From the NCBI GenBank assembly GCA_003241965.1, contig QBMB01000002.1:53715-117714 (forward strand): a stretch of 64,000 bases of DNA, read 5' to 3'. Below the pieces are notes generated by a model. The model had not been told where the DNA came from, did no database searches, and was given only the letters and a program-made list of their open reading frames with translations. This document shows, piece by piece, positions 41,461 to 50,402 of this stretch. The stretch comes from Burkholderiales bacterium (GTDB lineage Bacteria; Pseudomonadota; Gammaproteobacteria; Burkholderiales; Burkholderiaceae_C). Made by a program: the position numbers and the translations under genes. The number at the start of each line of letters is the position of its first letter. Position 1 is the first letter of the stretch.

Positions 41461-42006
41461 ATGAACACCCCGGCAAATGAGGTCACCGGCACACCAGCCC
41501 CGCTGACCACCTTCACCGATTGCCATGTCGGTATCCTCCGACGCCTTCAGTCGCTCGACGCCCTGCCTGCCCTGCTCGAGCCCGCCGCACAGGCCCGCCA
41601 GATCGCCGCAGATTCGCTGGCCTTCTTTCGCGAGGCCATCTTCGAGCACCACCTCGACGAGGAACGCGACCTGTTTCCGGCCGTGCTGGCCAGCGCCCAG
41701 CCCGGTGCGGAGCGCGAACGTGTGCAAGGCATGACCGAACGCCTTACACGCGAGCATCGCGCCATCGAGACACTCTGGAAGGGCCTGGAGAAGGCGCTCA
41801 AGCGCGTGGGCAAGGGCCAGGACGCCGATCTGGACGTGGACGAGCTGCACCAGCTCGTGAGTGCCTATGCGGCCCACGCGGGCTACGAGGAAACGGAGTT
41901 CCTGCCTTTGTCCGAAACCATCCTCAATCGCAACAGCAACCACATGGCCGCGCTCGGCCTCTCGTTGCACATGAAGCATGTGCGGCAACCGGCCGCCTAC
42001 ATCTGA
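41461..42006 (+). CDS. hemerythrin-domain protein
   Basis: The 181-residue protein has the hemerythrin/HHE four-helix pattern with His and Glu ligands in TDCHVGILRRL, FEHHLDEERDLFP, TREHRAIE and YAAHAGYEETEFLPL. Such domains bind a di-iron centre that reacts with oxygen, nitric oxide or peroxide. The start at 41461 follows AAGGAGA. Together with the Fnr-type box upstream, a role in oxygen or nitric-oxide handling under low oxygen is likely. Confidence 0.88.
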   Translation: MNTPANEVTGTPAPLTTFTDCHVGILRRLQSLDALPALLEPAAQARQIAADSLAFFREAIFEHHLDEERDLFPAVLASAQPGAERERVQGMTERLTREHRAIETLWKGLEKALKRVGKGQDADLDVDELHQLVSAYAAHAGYEETEFLPLSETILNRNSNHMAALGLSLHMKHVRQPAAYI

Positions 42007-42062
42007 CGGGGTGGTGAGCTCAGGGCAGAATCCGGTGGAGTTGCACCCACTGGAGACCGCAT

Positions 42063-42818
42063 TTGACCGCAGCCACCGACCCCGCGAAAACCGCCATCGT
42101 GCTCGTGCACGGCGCCTGGCACGGCGCCTGGTGCTGGAGCCGGGTGCTGCCCCTGCTGCGCGACGCCGATGTGGACAGCCACGCCGTCACGCTCACCGGC
42201 GTGGGCGAACGCGCCCACCTTCTGGCGCCCACGATCGATCTGCACACGCACATCCAGGATGTGATCGGCCTGGTTGAAGCTGAGGAGCTGCAGCGCGTGG
42301 TGCTGGTGGGCCACAGCTACGCGGGCATGGTCATCACAGGCGTGGCCGACCGGCTGCAGGTTGAAAGCCCCGGTCTGCTGGCGCACCTGGTGTACCTCGA
42401 TGCCGCGCTGCCGTACCCGGGCGACAGCTGGAGCAGCCACCATTCGCCCGAAACGAAGCAGGCCCGCATCGACGCCGCGGGACCCAGCGAAGGTCTGAGC
42501 TTTCCACCACCCGATGCAGCCTTGTTCGGTCTGAGCGGGGCCGACCGGGACTGGGTCAACCGGCGTCAGACGCCGCAGCCCTTCCAGCTGTACCAGCAAG
42601 CGCTGGATTTCGACGCCGCGCGGGTGGCTGCGGTACCGCGCACCTTCATCGACTGCACCCAGCCCGCGCTGGCCACCATCGCTCCATCGCGCGCGCGGGT
42701 GCGCAGCGAGCCGGGCTGGAACGTGGTGGAGATGGCCACTGGCCACGACCCCATGGTGAGCGAGCCCGCGGCACTCAGCCGCATCTTGCTGGACCTCCAC
42801 CAGCAGGCCAGCGCCTGA
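42063..42818 (+). CDS. alpha/beta-hydrolase (esterase of the MES/EstC type)
   Basis: The 251-residue protein has an oxyanion region VLVHGAWHGAWCWSRVLPLL, the nucleophile elbow VLVGHSYAGMV, and the catalytic histidine in MATGHDPMVSEP. The HGAWHGAWCW block is characteristic of methyl-ester hydrolases and hydroxynitrile-lyase relatives. The start is TTG at 42063 (no upstream ATG in frame). The substrate is unknown. It runs into the next gene 7 bases later. Confidence 0.87.
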   Translation: MTAATDPAKTAIVLVHGAWHGAWCWSRVLPLLRDADVDSHAVTLTGVGERAHLLAPTIDLHTHIQDVIGLVEAEELQRVVLVGHSYAGMVITGVADRLQVESPGLLAHLVYLDAALPYPGDSWSSHHSPETKQARIDAAGPSEGLSFPPPDAALFGLSGADRDWVNRRQTPQPFQLYQQALDFDAARVAAVPRTFIDCTQPALATIAPSRARVRSEPGWNVVEMATGHDPMVSEPAALSRILLDLHQQASA

Positions 42819-42825
42819 GCCGCCG

Positions 42826-43566
42826 ATGACGCAGCGCCTGGACCGCATCGACCTGCTTCGCGCAGCCGCCATGCTGTGGATGACAGCCTTCCATTTCTGC
42901 TTCGACCTGAACTTCTTCGGGCTCGTCCGGGAGGACTTCTACCGCGACCCGTTCTGGACCTGGCAGCGCACCGCCATCGTGAGCCTTTTCCTTTTCACGG
43001 CCGGTCTGTCGCAGGCGGTGGCGGTGCACCAGGGGCAGACCTGGGCGCGCTTCTGGAAACGCTGGCTCCAGGTGGCGGCAGCGGCGCTGCTGGTCACCGC
43101 CGGATCATTGCTTGTCTTTCCGAAGAGCTTCATTTATTTCGGCGTGCTGCACGGCATCGCGGTCATGCTTGTCGTGGCCCGCCTGAGCGCCGGGTGGGGA
43201 GCGTGGTTGTGGCTGCTCGGTGCACTGGCCATCGGACTCAAGTTCGCAGCGCCGTCGGCCATCCTGGCGTGGCCGGCGCTGGAGGTGTTCAACACGCCCG
43301 GGCTCAACGTGTTGGGCCTCATCAGCCGCAAGCCCGTGACCGAAGACTACGTGCCCTTGTTGCCCTGGCTGGGGGTGATGTGGTGGGGTGTGGCGGCCGG
43401 GCAGTGGGTGTTGCAACACCGATCCCATTGGCTGGGCGCGGTCGACACCGCCGGCACCGGTGTGCGCCGAGGGCTCGTGACGCTGGGACGATGGAGCCTG
43501 TGCTACTACTTGGTCCACCAGCCGGTGCTCATGGGCCTGATCTGGCTGGGAACGCGGCTCGCCTGA
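42826..43566 (+). CDS. DUF1624/HGSNAT-type membrane acyltransferase
   Basis: The 246-residue protein begins RLDRIDLLRAAAMLWMTAFHFCFDLNFF, the signature of the heparan-alpha-glucosaminide N-acetyltransferase-like (DUF1624) family with its conserved histidine. At least six hydrophobic segments follow, including FLFTAGLSQAVAV, FIYFGVLHGIAVMLV and a closing CYYLVHQPVLMGLIWL. These proteins move acyl groups across or within the membrane; the bacterial substrates are not established. It probably shares a transcript with the hydrolase upstream. Confidence 0.85.
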   Translation: MTQRLDRIDLLRAAAMLWMTAFHFCFDLNFFGLVREDFYRDPFWTWQRTAIVSLFLFTAGLSQAVAVHQGQTWARFWKRWLQVAAAALLVTAGSLLVFPKSFIYFGVLHGIAVMLVVARLSAGWGAWLWLLGALAIGLKFAAPSAILAWPALEVFNTPGLNVLGLISRKPVTEDYVPLLPWLGVMWWGVAAGQWVLQHRSHWLGAVDTAGTGVRRGLVTLGRWSLCYYLVHQPVLMGLIWLGTRLA

Positions 43567-43570
43567 AACG

Positions 43571-43596
43571 AAAAAAGCGCGGAAGTCCGCGCTTTT
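43571..43596. terminator. bidirectional rho-independent terminator
   Basis: AAAAGCGCGGA (43573-43583) and TCCGCGCTTTT (43586-43596) form an 11-base-pair stem with T-runs on both strands. It serves the DUF1624 gene on the plus strand and ppiC on the minus strand. Confidence 0.93.
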
Positions 43597-43616
43597 CTGC
43601 TGGCTACGAGGGCCTG

Positions 43617-44396
43617 TTATTCGATCTTGGCCTTCTCGCGCAAGGTCTTCTGGAACTCGGTGAGTTTCTGCTGTTGCATTTGCTGGGCGATCTGCGGCTT
43701 GATGTCTTCCATCTTCGGCAGCTCGGCCTGGCGCACGTCGTCCACGCGGATGATGTGCCAGCCGAACTGGGTCTTCACCGGCACCTGTGTGGTCTGGCCT
43801 TTTTCGAGCTTGACCATGGCTTCCGAGAACTCGGGCACATAGCTGGCGGCTGCGGCCCAATCCAGGTCACCACCGTTGGCGCCGGAGCCTGGGTCCTTGG
43901 ACTGCTTCTTGGCGATGTCCTCGAACTTGGCCTTGCCCTTGAGCGAAGCGATGATGGCCTTGGCTTCTTCTTCCTTCTCCACCAGGATGTGGCGGGCGCG
44001 GTATTCCTTGCCGCCATTGGCCGCGGCAAACTTGTCGTACTCGGACTTGATGTCGGCGTCCGTCACCGGGTTCTTGGCCTGGAAGTCGGCAAACAGCGCG
44101 CGGATCATGATGGTCTGGCGGGCGAGTTCAAGCTGGTTCTTGAACTCGTCCGAGGTGCCGATGCCGCGTTTCTGGGCTTCCTGCATGAAGACCTCGCGCA
44201 GCACCACTTCTTCCTTGAGCTGGGCGCGCACGGTGTCATCCACCGGGCGGCCGGAAGCGGCAATCTGCTGGGCCAGCACGTCCAGACGAGCACTGGGCAC
44301 GGCCTTGCCGTTGACGATGGCGATGTTCTGGGCAGAGGCGCTGAAGGCGGCCGCCGCAAGCACGGCAACGGTCAGGACTGAGCGGGAAAATTTCAT
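43617..44396 (-). CDS. periplasmic PpiC-type peptidyl-prolyl isomerase
   Basis: The 259-residue protein has a signal peptide (FSRSVLTVAVLAAAAFSASAQ). An N-terminal helical SurA-like part (VPSARLDVLAQQIAASGRPVDD) is followed by the parvulin domain at about residues 135-230 (YRARHILVEKEEEAKAIIASLKGKAKFEDIAKKQSKD, GGDLDWAAA, VKTQFGWHIIRVDDVR). It helps fold exported proteins. A glutamine- and lysine-rich tail closes the protein. Confidence 0.93.
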   Translation of the reverse strand: MKFSRSVLTVAVLAAAAFSASAQNIAIVNGKAVPSARLDVLAQQIAASGRPVDDTVRAQLKEEVVLREVFMQEAQKRGIGTSDEFKNQLELARQTIMIRALFADFQAKNPVTDADIKSEYDKFAAANGGKEYRARHILVEKEEEAKAIIASLKGKAKFEDIAKKQSKDPGSGANGGDLDWAAAASYVPEFSEAMVKLEKGQTTQVPVKTQFGWHIIRVDDVRQAELPKMEDIKPQIAQQMQQQKLTEFQKTLREKAKIE

Positions 44397-44491
44397 GTTG
44401 ATCCTCTGGATTGAAAAGGGGTTGGAGCCGTCTGCGCTGGATGGTTTCAGCGGACTCGTATCAGGACGTAGGGAAAGGCTTGCATGCCTTG

Positions 44492-44767
44492 TCAGGCCTT
44501 GATTTCAATGGCCAACGCGTGCAGTCCCGCGTCGGTGAATTTTTGCAGCGCATCATACACAAGGCGGTGTCTGGCGACGCGGCTCAGGCCGGCAAAACCG
44601 GGTGCTGCGATGCGCACCCGGAAGTGGGTACCGAAACCCAGCCCGTTGGAGCCGGAATGGCCCGCGTGGGCCGCGCTTTCATCCAGCACTTCAAGCTCGG
44701 TGGGGGCCAGCGTGGCGCGCAGTTGCGCCTCGATGGCGGCTGCGGTCGGCATGGAAGCTTCTCTCAT
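44492..44767 (-). CDS. BolA family protein
   Basis: The 91-residue protein has the BolA fold: [20 protein letters not shown], the insertion [25 protein letters not shown], and the helix-turn-helix-like [28 protein letters not shown]. The histidines in the loop and at the RHRLVY helix can bind an Fe-S cluster with a monothiol glutaredoxin. I used the ATG at 44767, which overlaps the yciB stop (ATGA); an ATG five codons later (44752) is an alternative. The yciB-bolA-ppiC order is common in betaproteobacteria. Confidence 0.92.
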   Translation of the reverse strand: MREASMPTAAAIEAQLRATLAPTELEVLDESAAHAGHSGSNGLGFGTHFRVRIAAPGFAGLSRVARHRLVYDALQKFTDAGLHALAIEIKA

Positions 44768-45306
44768 GACTTCTCCACCGGGTCGTCCTTCAAGAAGCGC
44801 GAGATGTACAGGCCCTGTCCGATGATGAAGACCACCGGGAACACATAGCCCCAGAGCTTGAAGTTGACCCAGTCTTCGGTGGAGTAATAGGCAGCCACGT
44901 AGGCGTTGATCGCCGCCATGAACAGAAAGTAGAGCGACCAGGCCACCGTGAGCCGGGCCCACACCGCATCGGGCAGGTTGAGCTGGCTGCCCAGCAGCAG
45001 TTTCAGGAAGTTTTTCTTCCAGATCCAGAGCGCAGCCGCCAGCACGATGGCCATGCTCGCGTAGAGCACGGTGGGTTTCCATTTGATGAAGCGCTCGTCC
45101 TGCAGGAAGAGGGTGAGGGCGCCAAACACCAGAATGAGCACCAGTGTCACCTTTTGCAACGTCTGCAGCTTGCGATCGATCGCGTAGATGATGCCTGTCT
45201 GCACCACCGTGGCCGCCATGAGCACGGCAGTGGCGGTGTAGATGTCGGCCATCTTGTAGGCCGCCACGAACAGGAGGATGGGAAAGAAGTCGATGAGGAA
45301 ACGCAT
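44764..45306 (-). CDS. yciB: intracellular septation protein A (YciB)
   Basis: The 180-residue inner-membrane protein starts [28 protein letters not shown], the standard YciB/IspZ start. It has five hydrophobic segments and the motif [21 protein letters not shown], and ends with [10 protein letters not shown]. It affects cell-envelope integrity and septation. It is coupled to bolA by a 4-base overlap. Confidence 0.95.
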   Translation of the reverse strand: MRFLIDFFPILLFVAAYKMADIYTATAVLMAATVVQTGIIYAIDRKLQTLQKVTLVLILVFGALTLFLQDERFIKWKPTVLYASMAIVLAAALWIWKKNFLKLLLGSQLNLPDAVWARLTVAWSLYFLFMAAINAYVAAYYSTEDWVNFKLWGYVFPVVFIIGQGLYISRFLKDDPVEKS

Positions 45307-45429
45307 CGCAGGATTATCCCCTTTGCTACGGGGTGGCCGCTCAGCGGGGTCATGGACTGGAACTCGCGGCCGCCCGCCGGCTCCACCACATGACCCTTTT
45401 CCTTTTTGGCTTCAAAAATCTCCACCGAC

Positions 45430-46425
45430 ATGTCCCCTCAAGAACAACAATCCATCCTCACCATCGCCTTGCTGGCAGGTTTTGCCGATGGTCACAAGGC
45501 CGACGCCGAGCGCGAGGCGATCCGGCGCATGGCCGAGTCCCTCGGCAAGGAAGACGCCGGTGCCGGCTTGCCGCGGCTGTACCAGGACGTGCTGCTCAAG
45601 CGGGTGTCGCTGGCCGATGCGGTGGCCGGCCTGCAAGACGCCGGTCAGCGCCAGCTGGCCTATGAAATGGCGGTGTGTGTTTGCGACGCCGATGGCCGCC
45701 AGAGCGACGCCGAGCGCGTGTTTCTGGCCGACCTGAAGACGCGGTTGAAGCTTGATCCCGAGGTCGCGGCTGCGTTCGAGCGTGAAGCCGATGCGATCGT
45801 GGACGCGGCGGAGGTGGCGGTGCCTGCTTCGGCGGCTGTTTTGGCGGGCGCTGCCCTCACCCCAGCCCTCTCCCAGACAGATAGGGAGTCAATTCCCACG
45901 CTCGCGGCCGTACCGGGCGCAGAGCTCGACAAATCCATCCTGAACTACGCGTTGCTCAACGGTGCGTTGGAGTTGTTGCCGCAATCCTGGGCCTCCATGG
46001 CCATCATTCCGCTGCAGGTGAAGATGGTGTATGCCATCGGCAAGGCGCACGGCGTGGAGCTGGACCAGGGTCACATCCGCGAATTCATCGCGGCGGTGGG
46101 CGTGGGCCTGACTTCGCAGTACCTGGAGCAGTTTGGTCGCAAGCTGCTGGGCGGTCTGCTCGGCAAGTTGGCGGGCCGGGCCATCGGTGGCATCGGTGGC
46201 GCGGCCACCGGCATGGCGTTTTCGTTTGCCACCACCTATGCGCTGGGTCAGGTGGCCAAGCGTTACTACGCGGGCGGACGCGTCATGAGCACCGCGCTCT
46301 TGCAGGAGAGTTTCCAAAGCCTGCTCGGCCCGGCCAAACAGATGCAGACACAGTACCTGCCGCAGATCCGGCAGAAGGCGGCCACGCTGGACGCGGGGCA
46401 GATCATGCAGATGATCAAAGGGTGA
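45430..46425 (+). CDS. TerB-like protein with a C-terminal DUF697/YcjF-like hydrophobic domain
   Basis: From the ATG at 45430 the product has 331 residues. The N-terminal 135 residues are helical and TerB-like ([55 protein letters not shown], with acidic metal-binding patches). The C-terminal part ([35 protein letters not shown], a glycine-rich [18 protein letters not shown] hairpin) resembles DUF697. A segment at about residues 142-153 (LTPALSQ and following) is encoded by half of a palindromic repeat. The function is unknown. It overlaps the convergent gene by 11 bases. Confidence 0.75.
   Translation: MSPQEQQSILTIALLAGFADGHKADAEREAIRRMAESLGKEDAGAGLPRLYQDVLLKRVSLADAVAGLQDAGQRQLAYEMAVCVCDADGRQSDAERVFLADLKTRLKLDPEVAAAFEREADAIVDAAEVAVPASAAVLAGAALTPALSQTDRESIPTLAAVPGAELDKSILNYALLNGALELLPQSWASMAIIPLQVKMVYAIGKAHGVELDQGHIREFIAAVGVGLTSQYLEQFGRKLLGGLLGKLAGRAIGGIGGAATGMAFSFATTYALGQVAKRYYAGGRVMSTALLQESFQSLLGPAKQMQTQYLPQIRQKAATLDAGQIMQMIKG
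45853..45888. repeat. half of a palindromic repeat element inside the TerB-like gene
   Basis: GCCCTCACCCCAGCCCTCTC and the following CCAGACAGATAGGGAG match the right arm of the element in hrpA (GCCCTCACCCCAACCC and onward). No left arm is present, so it is either a single-unit form or a decayed copy. It lies in the linker between the two domains and keeps the frame. Confidence 0.6.
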
Positions 46426-47434
46426 TCGGCTCCACCTCGGACATCGCCTCGGCGGCAATGTCCATCGAGCGCAGGCGCAGTGCCGGATCGAACACGTCGC
46501 AGACGATCATGAATTCGTCGGCTTCGGTGGCCTGGGCCAGTGCGCTCAGGCCTTCGCGCACCGTTTCTGGCCCGCCGATCACGGCCGCAGCGAGGAAGTC
46601 GGCAATGCCGGCTTGCTCTTGCGGGTGCAGGCCCTGCATGAAGCCACGCACCGGTGGTGGCAACTGGCCGCGCTGGCCGGTGAGGATGCCCAGCACGCGC
46701 TGGTAGGTGCTGCTGGCCAGGAATTCGGCCTCGTCGTTGGTGGGCGCTGCGATCAGCGGGACGCCGATGGTCACGTAGGGTTTTGCCAGCTGAGCCGATG
46801 GTTTGAAGTGGCTGCGGTAAACGTCCAGCGCCTGCAGCAGCATGCGCGGGGCAAAGTGCGAGGCGAAGGCAAAGGGCAGTCCGCGTTCAGCCGCCAGGCG
46901 GGCCGAGAACAGGCTGGAGCCCAGCAACCAGATGGGCACGTTGGTGCCCGCGCCGGGGTTGGCGATCACGCGTTGGCCGGGTTGTTCCGGGCCGAGCAGG
47001 TGCTGCAGCTCGGCCACGTCGCGCGGAAAGTCTTCCTCGCTTTCCACCCGGTTGCGGCGCAGTGCGCGCATGGTGAGCTGGTCGGTGCCCGGAGCCCGGC
47101 CCAGGCCGAGATCGATGCGGCCTGGGAAGAGCTCGGCCAGGGTGCCGAAGGCTTCGGCCACCACCAGCGGCGCGTGGTTGGGCAACATCACGCCACCCGA
47201 GCCCACGCGCATGCTTTTCGTGCCGCCCGCGATGTGGCCCACCAGCACGGCGGTGGCCGAGCAGGCGATGCCGCTCATGTTGTGATGCTCGGCCAGCCAG
47301 TAGCGGGTGAAGCCGAGTGATTCGGCGTGTTGCGCGGTGCGCAGCGCCACGGCCAGCGCGTTGGCCACTGTGCCGCCTTCGCGCACGGCCACCAGGTCGA
47401 GCATGGAGAGGCGGATGTCTTTCAGGTTCTTCAT
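46415..47434 (-). CDS. LLM-class flavin-dependent oxidoreductase
   Basis: The 339-residue protein is luciferase-like: it shows [13 protein letters not shown] at the start, [45 protein letters not shown], and [16 protein letters not shown]. It most resembles the MsnO8/YhbW group of single-component monooxygenase-like proteins using F420 or FMN. The substrate is unknown. It lies downstream of cysK on the same strand, 15 bases after its stop, so the genes are likely cotranscribed. Confidence 0.9.
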   Translation of the reverse strand: MKNLKDIRLSMLDLVAVREGGTVANALAVALRTAQHAESLGFTRYWLAEHHNMSGIACSATAVLVGHIAGGTKSMRVGSGGVMLPNHAPLVVAEAFGTLAELFPGRIDLGLGRAPGTDQLTMRALRRNRVESEEDFPRDVAELQHLLGPEQPGQRVIANPGAGTNVPIWLLGSSLFSARLAAERGLPFAFASHFAPRMLLQALDVYRSHFKPSAQLAKPYVTIGVPLIAAPTNDEAEFLASSTYQRVLGILTGQRGQLPPPVRGFMQGLHPQEQAGIADFLAAAVIGGPETVREGLSALAQATEADEFMIVCDVFDPALRLRSMDIAAEAMSEVEPITL

Positions 47435-47449
47435 GGGGTCTTGTTTCGT

Positions 47450-48370
47450 TCAGGTGGGCAGAAAGCCTTCCACCGACAGGTAGCGCTCCCCGGTGTCGTA
47501 GTTGAAACCCAGCACCACGGCGTTGGCCGGCAGATCGGGGAGTTTTTGGGCAATGGCGGCCAGTGTGGCGCCCGAGGAAATGCCGACCAACATGCCTTCT
47601 TCGCGCGCGCAGCGGCGCGCCATCTCGCGTGCGGGTTCGGCCTCGACCTGGATCACGCCGTCCAGCACGCTCATGTCGAGGTTGCCCGGAATGAAGCCGG
47701 CGCCAATGCCCTGGATGGGGTGGGGCGACGGGCTGCCGCCGGAGATGACGGGCGAGGCCGCAGGCTCCACCGCGTACACCTTGAGCTGGGGCCAGCGCGC
47801 CTTGAGCACGCGGGCACAACCGGTGAGGTGTCCGCCGGTGCCCACGCCGGTGATGATGGCGTCGATGCCTTCCGGGAAGTCGGCGGCGATTTCTTCGGCC
47901 GTTGTCTGCACGTGCACCGCCACATTGGCCGGGTTGTTGAACTGCTGCGGCATCCACGCCCCGGGCGTGCTGGCCACGATCTCTTCGGCGCGCGCGATCG
48001 AGCCTTTCATGCCCTTCTCGCGCGGCGTGAGGTCGAAACTCGCGCCGTAGGCCAGCATGAGGCGGCGGCGCTCAACCGACATGCTGTCGGGCATCACGAG
48101 GATGAGTTTGTAGCCCTTGACTGCGGCCACCACGGCCAGACCGATGCCGGTGTTGCCCGAGGTGGGTTCGACGATGGTGCCACCCGGCTTGAGCGCACCG
48201 GTTTGCTCCGCCGCCTCGACCATGGCCAGGGCGATGCGGTCCTTGATGGAGCCGCCCGGGTTGCTGCGCTCGGACTTGATCCACACCTGTTGCGTGGCAT
48301 CGCCAAACAGGCGCTGGATGCGGATGTGCGGCGTGTTGCCGATGGTCTGCAGGATGGTGTTGGCTTTCAT
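47450..48370 (-). CDS. cysK: cysteine synthase A (O-acetylserine sulfhydrylase)
   Basis: The 306-residue protein has the PLP lysine in [13 protein letters not shown] and the substrate loop [10 protein letters not shown]. The phosphate-binding glycine loop is in [12 protein letters not shown], and [15 protein letters not shown] and GISSGATL complete the fold. It makes cysteine from O-acetylserine and sulfide, using the product of the cys operon at 12817-18947. Its start overlaps the msrB stop (ATGA). Confidence 0.94.
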   Translation of the reverse strand: MKANTILQTIGNTPHIRIQRLFGDATQQVWIKSERSNPGGSIKDRIALAMVEAAEQTGALKPGGTIVEPTSGNTGIGLAVVAAVKGYKLILVMPDSMSVERRRLMLAYGASFDLTPREKGMKGSIARAEEIVASTPGAWMPQQFNNPANVAVHVQTTAEEIAADFPEGIDAIITGVGTGGHLTGCARVLKARWPQLKVYAVEPAASPVISGGSPSPHPIQGIGAGFIPGNLDMSVLDGVIQVEAEPAREMARRCAREEGMLVGISSGATLAAIAQKLPDLPANAVVLGFNYDTGERYLSVEGFLPT

Positions 48371-48786
48371 GGCGTGTCCTTGGTGGGGGAGTGCTCCAGT
48401 GAAGCCGAGTTCATGCAGTAGCGCAAGCCGGTGTCGGTGGGGCCGTCGTCGAACACGTGGCCGAGGTGGGCGCCGCATTGGGCGCACACGGTCTCCACCC
48501 GCACCATGCCGTGGGTGCTGTCTGTGATCTCGGTGATGGCGCCGGGCAGGGCTTGCGAAAAGCTGGGCCAGCCGCAGCCGGCATCGAACTTGGTCTTGGC
48601 GTCGAACAAGGTGTTGCCGCAGCAGATGCAGTGGTAGCTGCCGTCGGCCCAGACCTGCTCGTATTTCCCGGTGTAGGGGCGCTCGGTGTGGGCGTGGCGG
48701 GTCACGTCGAAGGCGCGCGGCTCGGCGCCTTTGGCGGCCAGCAGTTCGCGCCACTGTGCTTCGGTTTTCTGGACGGGGAAGGTCAT
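48367..48786 (-). CDS. msrB: peptide-methionine (R)-S-oxide reductase MsrB
   Basis: The 139-residue protein has a zinc site of two CxxC pairs (CICCGN and CAQCGAH) and the catalytic cysteine in [20 protein letters not shown] lies in the substrate pocket. It reduces methionine R-sulfoxide in proteins. It is coupled to cysK, joining sulfur-amino-acid synthesis with repair. Confidence 0.95.
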   Translation of the reverse strand: MTFPVQKTEAQWRELLAAKGAEPRAFDVTRHAHTERPYTGKYEQVWADGSYHCICCGNTLFDAKTKFDAGCGWPSFSQALPGAITEITDSTHGMVRVETVCAQCGAHLGHVFDDGPTDTGLRYCMNSASLEHSPTKDTP

Positions 48787-48808
48787 GCGTGGCTCCTTGT
48801 GCGTGGGG

Positions 48809-50275
48809 TCATGATGAACAGCTGATTTCGATCTGGCTGGCCCAGTCGGGTGGGAAGGCGGCCAGATCTTCTTGACCGGCGATCTCTTCACATGGGTGCT
48901 CCAGCGCGTTTTGCAACCGCGCAAGCGCACTGAAATCGCCTTGTTTGGCCTGTTGAATGGCGATTTCGCCCAGATGGTTGCGCAGCACCACCTGCGGGTT
49001 GGTCTGCAACATCTGCGCACCCGTGGCACCGGCGTCAAAGCCCGGCTGTGCCTGCAGGCGTTCGCGCCAGCGCGTGGCCCAGCTGTCGAAAGCTTCGCGT
49101 TGCAGGAACAGGTCGCGCACCGGTTCCAGATGTCCTGCCACCGCGTGGCTCAGGCGGCGCCAGAAGATGGTGAAATCCACCGCGTCTGCCGCCATGAGTT
49201 TCATCAAGATCTCGGTCAACTCGGCATCGCCCTCGTTCACGTGGGACAGGCCCAGCTTGGCGTTCATGCGCCGCTGCAGCGCGGCCGGCATGTGGGCCTT
49301 GTAAGGCTCCAGCGCGTCCAGCGCCTGCTGTTGGTCGTCCATCAGTGGCAGCAGCGCCTGGCCCAGCGCAAACAGGTTCCAGTAAGCGATGTTGGGCTGG
49401 CGGTTGTAGGCGTAGCGCCCACCGGTGTCGCTGTGGTTGCAGATGTGGCCGGGGTTGAAGGCGTCGAGGAACTGGAACGGCCCGTAGTCGATCGTCAGGC
49501 CCAGGATGCTCATGTTGTCGGTGTTCATCACACCGTGGCAGAAGCCCACGGCCTGCCACTGCGACACCATCTCGGCGGTGCGCGCGCTCACGGCTTGGAG
49601 CAGCGCCGCGTAAGGGTTGCCGGGTGCCTCGCGGCAGGCCGGATAAAAGTGGTCGATGACGAAGTCGGCGAGCGTGCGCAGCTGCGCGTGCTGGCCGCTG
49701 TGCGAGAAGTGCTCGAAGTGGCCGAAGCGGATGAAGCTGGGCGCCACGCGCGTGACCACCGCGGCGGTCTCGATCTCCTCGCGGCGCACCCGTCCGGGCG
49801 AGCCCGTGACACACAGCGCGCGGCTGGTGGGAATGCCCAGCGCGTGCATGGCTTCGCTGCAGAGAAATTCACGGATCGAACTGCGCAGCACGGCGCGGCC
49901 GTCGCCCATGCGTGAGTAGGGTGTGAGCCCGGCGCCCTTGAGCTGGATCTCCAGCGGGCCCGCCGGCCCGGGCAGCTCACCCAGCAGAATGGCGCGGCCG
50001 TCACCGAGCTGGCCGGCCCAGTGGCCGAACTGGTGGCCGCTGTACACGCTGGCCAGTGGCCGCATGCCGGGCAGCAGCACATTGCCGGTGAAGGCCTGCA
50101 AAGCCTCGTCGCTCTGCATGAAGGCTTGCGTCAGCCCCAACTCGCGCGCCACGGCGATGCTCTGGCCGACCCAGTGCGGATCGGGCAGGGGGGTGGGCTG
50201 CAGTTCGGTGTGGAAATCGTGGCCGAGATCGGCGAAGCGGTGGGTCCAGGCCAGGGGCAAAGTCATGCGGTTCAT
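48809..50275 (-). CDS. selO: protein adenylyltransferase SelO (YdiU)
   Basis: The protein of about 488 residues has the pseudokinase-like SelO signatures: [67 protein letters not shown], and [27 protein letters not shown]. SelO transfers AMP to proteins during redox stress. The C-terminal selenocysteine of eukaryotic members is replaced: it ends EISCSS, with a cysteine. I chose the ATG at 50275; an ATG at 50266 is an alternative. It lies 22 bases upstream of msrB and is divergent from the acyl-CoA ligase. Confidence 0.93.
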   Translation of the reverse strand: MNRMTLPLAWTHRFADLGHDFHTELQPTPLPDPHWVGQSIAVARELGLTQAFMQSDEALQAFTGNVLLPGMRPLASVYSGHQFGHWAGQLGDGRAILLGELPGPAGPLEIQLKGAGLTPYSRMGDGRAVLRSSIREFLCSEAMHALGIPTSRALCVTGSPGRVRREEIETAAVVTRVAPSFIRFGHFEHFSHSGQHAQLRTLADFVIDHFYPACREAPGNPYAALLQAVSARTAEMVSQWQAVGFCHGVMNTDNMSILGLTIDYGPFQFLDAFNPGHICNHSDTGGRYAYNRQPNIAYWNLFALGQALLPLMDDQQQALDALEPYKAHMPAALQRRMNAKLGLSHVNEGDAELTEILMKLMAADAVDFTIFWRRLSHAVAGHLEPVRDLFLQREAFDSWATRWRERLQAQPGFDAGATGAQMLQTNPQVVLRNHLGEIAIQQAKQGDFSALARLQNALEHPCEEIAGQEDLAAFPPDWASQIEISCSS

Positions 50276-50402
50276 TGTCACCGAGACGACTTGCACCCAC
50301 TGCCGGTCGGGCTATCTGGGCCAACCCGGGTGGAGCACCGATACCGACTGCGGCATGATCGTCCGGTTGTTTGAATCCACCAAAACCACACAGGAGATTT
50401 CC

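Noticed and set aside
45406..46425. TTG start at 45406 for the TerB-like protein.
   Set aside because: The ATG at 45430 begins the conserved helix directly, and the eight extra codons add nothing recognisable.
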